Positions 7,170-15,300 of a stretch of 17,937 nucleotides of DNA are shown piece after piece. The notes under the pieces were generated by a model, which worked only from the letters and a program-made list of their open reading frames with translations, was not told the origin of the DNA and did not search any database. The translations under genes and the position numbers were made by a program. Position 1 is the first letter of the stretch. Each line of letters starts with the position of its first letter. Origin of the DNA: JBBQSF01 sp038214085 (GTDB taxonomy: Bacteria > Bacteroidota > Bacteroidia > Bacteroidales > CG2-30-32-10); contig JBBQSF010000059.1 of assembly GCA_038214085.1 (NCBI GenBank), positions 1 to 17,937 on the forward strand, given 5' to 3'.

Positions 7170-10100
7170 ATGAAAAAAGTATTGTTTTTGTTTTTTTTAC
7201 TGTTGTTTTCTACTGGAAATATTTTTGCTCAGCAACAAATTAAAAAATTTACGGCCGAATCAACAACATTTCTTGAAGAGATAAAACAATTTTTTTCAGA
7301 TATAGATAATCCCGATCAAAAAAAGGAAGCCAAAACTTTTATCGAAACATTTACTATTGCATGGAATACGGGAAAATTTTCCGAAACTCAAAAACAACAA
7401 ATTTATATTACAAGCAATCAGATGCTGAAGAAAAAAATGAAACCAATTCCTCATTTTAAAAATTATCTCTCAGCCATTATAAGTTTTAATACTTCTGGTC
7501 AACCCGAAAAAAGTTACAAAGCATGGGAATCAAGTCTTGATAAACTGATAAATAAATCAACAAGTTCCCAGTTTATCAATTATCTTGAAGTCAGCGATAA
7601 TCTTTTTTCTAAGAATGTTCTCTACGAATCAAGTACTACTAAATGGGCTTCGGACAATAATAATTATACTTTTGAATTCGACACTATTCCCAAAATCATG
7701 TTCTCTTCGTTAACGCTTACTTGTTATGCTAACAACGATAGTGCATGTATATTCAATACCAATGGAATTTACTATCCAACACTTTTTAAATGGCTCGGAA
7801 ATGGTGGAAAAGTAACCTGGCAACGTGCTGGTTTTGGAGCGGATACAGTTTATGCTGAAATGAGCAGATATAATATTAATTTGAAATTTTCGAAGTTTTC
7901 TGCTGACAGCGTAAAGTTTTACAATACAAATTTCTTTACTAAACCATTGCTTGGATCTCTTGAAGAGAAAGTACGTGCCGATGTTACCGAAGAAAGTGCT
8001 TCGTATCCTCGTTTTATCTCTTACGACAAACGATTAAAAATTGCCGGTATTTTCCCCAATATTGATTACGATGGCGGTTTTTCAATGTATGGTTCAAAAC
8101 TTATGGGGTCTGGAGATAAAGATCAGGATGCATATCTGATTTTTTATCGTGAAGGTAAAAAATTTGTGGTTACTGATGCAAAAACCTACATAATACGTAA
8201 GGACAGGATTTCTTCCGATCGTGCATCTGTTTCAATTTTCTGGGAAGAAGACTCCATTTATCATCCAGGACTTGTTATGAAGTACATCAACAGCAGCAAA
8301 GAACTTTCGATGATGCGTGACAATTCTGGAATTGCTGAAACCCCTTTTTTTGATTCCTTCCATAAAGTAGAAATGTATATTGAAGCAATGTATTGGAAAA
8401 TGGATCAGCCTCTTATTGAAATGAAAATGATCAAAGGTGTTGGTACCGAAAGCGAGGCAACATTTGAATCCATGAACTTTTATTCCGCCCAGCGCTATTA
8501 CAAACTTATGGGAATTGACGAGATTCATCCGCTATCTCGCTTAAAAAAATATGCTAACTCTATTAAATCCGATGAGGTAAATGTTGCCGACTATGCGAAA
8601 TCTCTTAATATTTCTCAATCGCAGATACAGAGCCTTTTGTTGCAGATGGCAAGTATGGGTTTTGTTTCTTACGATATCGACGACAATAAAATTCTCATTA
8701 AAGATAAACTCTACAATTTTTTACTTTCAAAAGCTGGAAAAATGGATTACGATGTAATTCAGTTTAATTCTGTTATTTCAGGAAAAAGCAATGCATCTTT
8801 GAGCTTGCTGAATTTCGACTTGAAATTAAATGGTGTGAAAAGTGTGTTTTTAAGTGATTCCCAGAATGTTTATATTTATCCGAAAGACCAAGAACTGATT
8901 TTAAAAAAGAACAGAAATTTTACTTTTGATGGAAGAGTACATGCTGGATTGTTTGATTTTTACGGGAAACTTTACACTTTTGATTACACAAAGTTTAATA
9001 TTGATATGCCCAATGTGGATTCACTTGGATTTTATGTTAAAAGTTTCAAACCAAATGAAAAGGGTGAGTATTCTTTTGTAAGGGTAAAAACTGTTGTTGA
9101 AGGAATTAAGGGAGACCTACAGATTGATGCTTCAAACAATAAATCAGGATTGGTGCCTTATGCTCAGTATCCGCTTTTTAATAGTATCAAGGATTCTTAT
9201 GTTTATTACAACAAATCTTCAATTCAAAAAGGCGTTTATGTTAAAGATCGCTTTTATTTTCATGTTGATCCTTTCGAAATAGACAGTCTTGATGATTTTA
9301 GTACTGAAGGAATTGGCTTCGCAGGAAATTTTGTGTCGGCAGATATTTTTCCCGATTTTAATGAAGTACTGAAAGTACAACCAGATTATTCTCTTGGATT
9401 TATTCGCCTTACACCTGAATCAGGATATCCCGTTTATGGCGGAAAAGGAACCTATGATTCAATTATAAACTTAAGCAATCGTGGATTAAGAGGAAACGGT
9501 GATTTAAAATATCTGACTTCCACCTCAAAATCGAATGATTTTATTTTCTTTCCTGACTCCATGAATGCATATGTTCAGTTTTTTAAAATCGATGAAGTTA
9601 AAAATGGAGTGCAATATCCCACAGTTATTGCCGAAGATGTTTATGAGCACTGGATGCCATACAAAGATTTAATGCTAGTGAAAATGGTTGCAAAACCTAT
9701 TGCAATGTACGAGAGTGAAGCCAAGCTTCATGGAACACTTGCTCTTTCGCCTACCAGTTTAACTGGAACCGGAAAAATGGATTTTAATGATGCGGAAATG
9801 GATGCCAAGCTGTTTAAATTCAAAAACCGTGTTTTTGATGCAGATACTTCCGATTTTAAACTTCGAAGTTATGACTTGTCGCAGCTTGCATTCACTACTT
9901 ATAATTACAAAGGGCACATTGATTTTGATGCACGTAAAGGTGAGTTTAAATCAAATGGTGGCACTTCAAAAGTAGAATTTCCTATAAACCAGTATATCTG
10001 TTTTATGGATGAGTTCGATTGGTTTATGGATAAGGATGAAATTGATCTGGCAAATACTAAAAGCAATTCAAAAGAACTGGATAAATTATCTAACAAAGAA

Positions 10101-11648
10101 CTTGCTGATCTCGACCTTTCTGGTTCGGAGTTTGTGTCAATACATCCTTCTCAGGATTCGCTCAGGTTCTTCTCCCCAAGAGCAAAATATAATTTGAAGG
10201 ATAATATAATTTATGCTAAAGAAGTTAAAATTATTAAAGTAGCTGATGCCGCGATTTTTCCAGAAAAAGGTGATGTTACGATCCTGAAATATGCTGAAAT
10301 GAAACCGCTGATCAATGCTCAGATTTTGGCCAATACCACCACAAAGTATCATACTATGTATAATGCGCTTGTAAACATATACTCCAGAAAAAACTTTGTA
10401 GCAAGTGCAAATTATGATTATGTGGATGAAAATGGTATTAAATTCCCGATTTATATGGGCAAAGTTACAGTAGATACTACTTTGCAGACATACGGTTCTG
10501 GAATTATTTCTGATACTGCAAAATTTGCTTTAAGCTCTTATTTCGATTTTGCAGGTGGCGTGAAATTACATGCCAGCAAGGAATTTTTGAACTTTACAGG
10601 AGCTTTTAAAATAAATCAGGATTGTGATTCTCTTGCCAATCGATGGATCAAATTTAAATCTGATATCGATCCTAAAGATATATACATCCCAATCAGCGAC
10701 AGCATTAAAGATGCCAATAATCAGAAAGTTTTTGCTGCTATTGCTCTGGCTAACGATTCTAATGATGTTTACACTGCTTTTCTTTCTAAAAAAATAAAAT
10801 CAACAGATCTTGAACTTATTTCATCTTCAGGATTTATTTATTTTGATAAAGTGAGCGATGAATACAGGATTTCGAGTAAAGAAAAAATAAAACAGCTCAA
10901 TCAACCAGGCAATTATTTAAGCCTAACAAGAGGCAATTGCATTGCTTATGGTGAAGGAAAACTTTCAATAGCTCCTTTTACGGGTAGAATGAATGTTAGC
11001 ACTTACGGAAATATTAAGCATTATATTATTCCTGATTCCGTTTCCTTAGACCTGGTAATGATGCTCGATTTTTTCTTTAATGATGATGTGCTTAAATCAA
11101 TGAACGAAAACATTGCAAAGTACAATACGCTTACTGGTGTTGATTTATCCAAGAATACATTTACAAAAACAATTGCTGATGTTTTGGGTAAAAAGGAAGC
11201 TGATAAAGTGATTTCTGAAATATCGCTGAATGGAGCATTTAAGAAAATTCCAACCGAATTGCTCCACACATTCCTGTTGAGTGATATTAAAATGGAGTGG
11301 AATCCATTCACTAAATCATTCGTTTCAAATGGCCCTGTTGGTATTGTGTCCATTAACAAAAACCAAATAAATAAATATGTAAAAGGTTATATCGAAATCA
11401 TCAAAAAGAGCAGGGTGGGCGATGAAATTAATATTTATCTGGAGTTTGATTCCAACGATTGGTATTACTTTAATTATAAAACCAATGTGCTTGTGTTCTT
11501 CTCATCCAGCACAGAATTAAACAATAAGGTGAAAGAAGCCAAGCAGGACGACCGTACATTGAAATCAGAGAAGGAACTTCCGCAGTTTATGTATCAGATT
11601 TCTACAGAAACCAAGAAAAAAGCATTTGTAAAAAGAATGGAAGACTAA
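7170..11648 (+). CDS. Very large exported protein of unknown function, 1492 residues
   Basis: I do not recognise this family. The product begins with a clear signal peptide (MKKVLFLFFLLLFSTGNIFA, then QQQ), no lipobox, so it should be a soluble periplasmic or surface protein. Residues about 22-160 look helical. The rest is rich in short alternating strands with recurrent turns such as FDGRVHAGLFDFYGKLYTF (from about 585), TGTGKMDF, and paired D-S-x-phi segments, suggesting stacked beta repeats. Residues about 450-520 break this with a predicted helix-turn-helix plus wing (VADYAKSLNISQSQIQSLL, then two strands). The C-terminal block (about 1350-1492) has NGPVGIVSINKNQINKYVKG and DWYYFNY; no T9SS sorting domain is evident. 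It sits 18 bases after prmA and 16 before plsY. A large envelope-biogenesis or scaffold factor is plausible but unproven. Confidence 0.9.
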   Translation: MKKVLFLFFLLLFSTGNIFAQQQIKKFTAESTTFLEEIKQFFSDIDNPDQKKEAKTFIETFTIAWNTGKFSETQKQQIYITSNQMLKKKMKPIPHFKNYLSAIISFNTSGQPEKSYKAWESSLDKLINKSTSSQFINYLEVSDNLFSKNVLYESSTTKWASDNNNYTFEFDTIPKIMFSSLTLTCYANNDSACIFNTNGIYYPTLFKWLGNGGKVTWQRAGFGADTVYAEMSRYNINLKFSKFSADSVKFYNTNFFTKPLLGSLEEKVRADVTEESASYPRFISYDKRLKIAGIFPNIDYDGGFSMYGSKLMGSGDKDQDAYLIFYREGKKFVVTDAKTYIIRKDRISSDRASVSIFWEEDSIYHPGLVMKYINSSKELSMMRDNSGIAETPFFDSFHKVEMYIEAMYWKMDQPLIEMKMIKGVGTESEATFESMNFYSAQRYYKLMGIDEIHPLSRLKKYANSIKSDEVNVADYAKSLNISQSQIQSLLLQMASMGFVSYDIDDNKILIKDKLYNFLLSKAGKMDYDVIQFNSVISGKSNASLSLLNFDLKLNGVKSVFLSDSQNVYIYPKDQELILKKNRNFTFDGRVHAGLFDFYGKLYTFDYTKFNIDMPNVDSLGFYVKSFKPNEKGEYSFVRVKTVVEGIKGDLQIDASNNKSGLVPYAQYPLFNSIKDSYVYYNKSSIQKGVYVKDRFYFHVDPFEIDSLDDFSTEGIGFAGNFVSADIFPDFNEVLKVQPDYSLGFIRLTPESGYPVYGGKGTYDSIINLSNRGLRGNGDLKYLTSTSKSNDFIFFPDSMNAYVQFFKIDEVKNGVQYPTVIAEDVYEHWMPYKDLMLVKMVAKPIAMYESEAKLHGTLALSPTSLTGTGKMDFNDAEMDAKLFKFKNRVFDADTSDFKLRSYDLSQLAFTTYNYKGHIDFDARKGEFKSNGGTSKVEFPINQYICFMDEFDWFMDKDEIDLANTKSNSKELDKLSNKELADLDLSGSEFVSIHPSQDSLRFFSPRAKYNLKDNIIYAKEVKIIKVADAAIFPEKGDVTILKYAEMKPLINAQILANTTTKYHTMYNALVNIYSRKNFVASANYDYVDENGIKFPIYMGKVTVDTTLQTYGSGIISDTAKFALSSYFDFAGGVKLHASKEFLNFTGAFKINQDCDSLANRWIKFKSDIDPKDIYIPISDSIKDANNQKVFAAIALANDSNDVYTAFLSKKIKSTDLELISSSGFIYFDKVSDEYRISSKEKIKQLNQPGNYLSLTRGNCIAYGEGKLSIAPFTGRMNVSTYGNIKHYIIPDSVSLDLVMMLDFFFNDDVLKSMNENIAKYNTLTGVDLSKNTFTKTIADVLGKKEADKVISEISLNGAFKKIPTELLHTFLLSDIKMEWNPFTKSFVSNGPVGIVSINKNQINKYVKGYIEIIKKSRVGDEINIYLEFDSNDWYYFNYKTNVLVFFSSSTELNNKVKEAKQDDRTLKSEKELPQFMYQISTETKKKAFVKRMED
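8518..8730 (+). other. Winged-helix-like segment inside the exported 1492-residue protein
   Basis: Codons for about residues 450-520 encode a run of helices (HPLSRLKKYANS, VADYAKSLNISQSQIQSLL) followed by a strand-turn-strand pair (FVSYDIDDNKILIKDKL). This is the pattern of a winged helix domain, but it sits between beta-rich stretches of a protein with a signal peptide, so DNA binding is unlikely. A protein-protein module is more probable. The call rests on pattern reading only. Confidence 0.35.
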
Positions 11649-11664
11649 TTATCAACTTAAATTT

Positions 11665-12324
11665 TTGATTTTGACTAATTTTTATTTAATAACAAGCGGA
11701 ATTGTAATATTGGCATATCTGATTGGATCAATTCCAACCGCAGTTTGGGTTGGCGAAATATTTTATGGAATTGATATACGGAAGTACGGCAGTGGAAATG
11801 CCGGTGCAACAAATACGATCAGAGTTCTGGGAGCCAAAGCTGGAGCACCAGTATTTATTATTGATGTGTTAAAAGGAGTTGCCGCAGTTCAGCTTGCATA
11901 CACTATCAAAGAAATATATTTTGCAAGTCCTGAAACGTATGGCGCATTTAAATTTATTCTTTCAGTGGCAGTAATTCTTGGCCATGTGTTTCCTGTTTTT
12001 GCAAGATTTAAGGGAGGAAAGGGCGTTGCAACTTCATTGGGCGTTATTTTTGCTCTTGCATGGCAGCCCGCTCTTGTTTCTCTCGGAATTTTTATTCTTG
12101 TACTTTCTATTTGGCGTTATGTTTCTCTTGGCTCAATTTGCGCTGCACTCGCATTCCCTTTTGTTTCTTACTATGTTTTTGGTGTGAACGAGTGGGCGTA
12201 TATAATTTTCTCCATAGTAATTGCTGTATTTGTTCCGCTTCTTCATAAAAAAAATATTAAAAGGCTTATTGATGGTAACGAATCAAAGTTCAGTTTTAAG
12301 AAAAAGGCAAGCTTTAATAAGTAA
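11665..12324 (+). CDS. plsY: Glycerol-3-phosphate acyltransferase PlsY (acyl-phosphate dependent)
   Basis: PlsY moves the acyl group from acyl-phosphate to glycerol-3-phosphate in the inner membrane, the first step of phospholipid synthesis. The 219-residue protein has about six or seven hydrophobic helices and the three cytoplasmic motifs of the family: GSGNAGATN (42-50), GHVFPVFARFKGGKGVATSLG (106-126, phosphate-binding), and HKKNIKRLIDGNESK (194-208). Its length is slightly above the usual 195-215. There is no ATG upstream of motif 1 in this frame; the best start is TTG at 11665, with a second TTG at 11671. The gene lies 16 bases after the 1492-codon gene and 51 before the giant SPOR protein gene. 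I see no PlsX gene in the window. Confidence 0.95.
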   Translation: MILTNFYLITSGIVILAYLIGSIPTAVWVGEIFYGIDIRKYGSGNAGATNTIRVLGAKAGAPVFIIDVLKGVAAVQLAYTIKEIYFASPETYGAFKFILSVAVILGHVFPVFARFKGGKGVATSLGVIFALAWQPALVSLGIFILVLSIWRYVSLGSICAALAFPFVSYYVFGVNEWAYIIFSIVIAVFVPLLHKKNIKRLIDGNESKFSFKKKASFNK

Positions 12325-12375
12325 CGTTTTTTACTCAAATCAGTATAAAATATATAGTGTTCAGATAATTGAGAA

Positions 12376-15300
12376 TTGTTGAAAAAATATCTATTAATAA
12401 TATTTATCCTTACTTTATCGCTTTTATCAAGAGCTCAGAATGATTTTACATCGCAGGATGAATTAAAAAAGAAAGCTCAGGAATATTTTAAAAGTGAAGA
12501 TTATGTTTCTGCTATGCCTTTGTACTCGCAGCTTGTAAGTCTTTATTCCAAAGATCCATTGTATAATTATCGTTTTGGCGTTTGTGCTTTGTTTGCCGAT
12601 AGACGTGACTTAGAAAAACCTTTGAAATACCTTTTATTTGCTGCATCTAAACCAGATGTTGACAATTCAGTTTATTATTATCTGGGATTAACTTACCACC
12701 AGAATTATATGTTTGCTGAAGCAATAAAGCAATTTGAAATATATAAATTAAAAGCTGCAAAAAGTTCAGAAAAACTTGATGTTGACAGGCAAATTGAAAT
12801 TTGCGAAAATGCAAAATCAATGCTTTCAAGAATTAAAGATATTTATGTTCTTCAAAAAACTGAAGTGGCTCAAAAGGATGTTTTTCGATCGTATGATGTG
12901 GATAGGTTTGGCGGAAAAATTTTGGTTAAACCTGATATTTTTAAAACTGCATTGGATAAGAAAAAAGAAAAATTTAGCCTTGTTTTCTTTACAAATGGGA
13001 ACAAGGAAGCATACTTTTCAAGCTATGGAAAGGACGGAAAAAATGGAAAGGATATTTTTAAAAGTTTAAAAAAAGATGATGGCTCATGGAGTAATCCTGT
13101 TAATCTCGGAAATTCGGTTAATACTAAGTACGACGAAGATTTCCCTTTTCTGTTAAGCGATGGTGTTACGCTGTATTTCAGTTCAAAAGGAAGGAACACC
13201 CTTGGAGGATATGATATTTTTACATCTACCATTAATGATAATGGCGTATGGAGTTTACCCGAAAATCTGAATTATCCTATTAATTCACCACTCGATGATA
13301 TTCTTTTTGTCCCGGATTCGAGCGAGAGCTATGCCTATTTTTCTTCGAACCGATCAAGTATAGAGAATTTAATTACCGTTTACAAAGTTCGGATAGACAA
13401 GAGGATTGATGTTGCAGAAGCCATAGTTTTAGAAGTCAATGAAATTAAAGGTCAAACCGAAACACAGTACAATCAAACAATTGCATATCTCAAGGAAAAA
13501 GGCAATTTAGATATTAATGCAACCGAAAAAATGTTTGCTGATAATACTACTCAAACAAATAATATAATTACTGAAAATGATACAGAAGATGTTTCAGAGA
13601 ATGATTTCGTAATACCTGAGAATATTACAAACCAAGATATAGTTAAAATGGCTGAAGTGCAAGCAAAAAAGGCTGTTGACGAATTAAAGGATCTGAAGAA
13701 ACAAAAAGAAGCTGCCAAAACAATTTCACAAAAAAGAAAATCGCAATCAGAATCAAAATATACCGAGGCCCAATCAATTCAGGAAAGCGCAAAGCAATTG
13801 CTCGACCAAAATCAGAAACAAACTGAAATTGCAAAAGCAAATAAACTGAAATCAGAAGCGGAACAGCTTAATAAAGAATCAGAAATTGCATTACAGATTT
13901 CGGATCAGTTGGATACCAAAATCACTGTTAAGCAAAAAGATGCTGATGATGCTGTGGCATATTCAAAAGAAATTAAAAAAGCGATACAAGCCAATAACAG
14001 CGACTCTTCAATTGCGATTCTGAACAGAATGATTGATAATATGCAGAAAATTCCTGCAAATAATGAAGTGGTTTCTGTTGTGAATACTTCAAAGGAATTT
14101 GCAAAACAAAAAAATAACGAAGTCATTAAAATAAAAGAAGAAATTTCAGATATTCAATCAGAAGCAGATGCTTTAAAAATAGATGCTGAAACTTTCAGAT
14201 CCAATGCTCAGCAAACAAAGAAGAAATCCGTAAAAGAAGAACTGATAAAGAAAGCAGAAGAATCTGAGGCAGAAGCCAAAACCAAACAGTCGGAAGCCGA
14301 TGTCTTGCTCCAGAAATCTGAAAAAATCTTTGCACAAATTGATAGCGCAAATGCAGAATCTGAAATATTCTCAGATGTTACTGCAGATATTAAAACCGCA
14401 AAGAATTCTGCCAACATTTCCGGTTCTTCTGAAAATAATTTAACACAAAACAAAACTCAAGAAAATAATTCAACTTCAAATAACACAACTTCAAATAACA
14501 TAACAACGAATGAAACAACAACAAATAATACAACATTAAACAATACATCAACAACAGATATCAAAACAAATAATTTAGCAAATAATAATTCAACTTCAAA
14601 TAACACAACAGAAAATAACACAACAGAAAACAATGTAACAGCAAACAATATAATAGCGAATAATACAGTCGCCAATACTTCAAAAAGTGTTACTTCGGAA
14701 GATAAAAAACTTCAGCAGCAACTTGCTGCCCAAACCGAAATAATATCAAAAAATATTAGCGAAGAATCCAAAGAAATCAGAACACAGAGTGATGCATCAT
14801 ACAATTTGGCAAATGTATTGTATAAGCAAAGTGTTTCCCAGCAAAAACAAGCAGATAATTTAATAGCGGAGAGCAAAGAGGTTGCTGACGATGATGCCAA
14901 ACAAGATTATTTGGTGAAAGCAGAAAAGCTAAAAGCTGAATCCCTTATTGCTGCTCAGAAAGCTTATACCGCATTCGATATTGCAAAAACACTTGATGAA
15001 GTTGCTTCAAATCGCGAAAATACGCTTGATATGGCAAGTGAAGTAAAGATTCAGATTACAGAAGCATTGAACAATAATCAGACTAGTAAAGCTGATTCTT
15101 TGGTTAAAGAGTTAAAAGTTGTTTATTCTGAAAAAATTACTTCATCCGAAAAAACAAGTCAGTATTATTCCGATGCAATGAATGCACTTGATGCTAAGGA
15201 ATATGAATCAGAAAATGCTTCTGAAGCATATAAGCAATTTAAAACTGAAGTAGATGCTAATGTTGCAGAAGCGAAAAAACTCCGGCAAGATGCAAATAAT

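Noticed and set aside
7159..7173. Four-codon ORF ATG GAG ATT ATA TGA overlapping the start of the 7170 gene
   Set aside because: An ATGA overlap can suggest a leader peptide, but so short an ORF in AT-rich DNA is expected by chance.
14457..14675. Minus-strand ORF coding for a very hydrophobic 72-residue protein
   Set aside because: It is the antisense reading of the Asn/Thr-rich linker, where AAT and ACA codons read backwards give Val, Leu and Phe. No start context or homology, and it lies wholly inside the giant gene.
14419..14688. Repeats in linker 1 as a CRISPR-like array
   Set aside because: The repeats are in frame, irregular, coding and form no repeat-spacer pattern; no cas genes are present.
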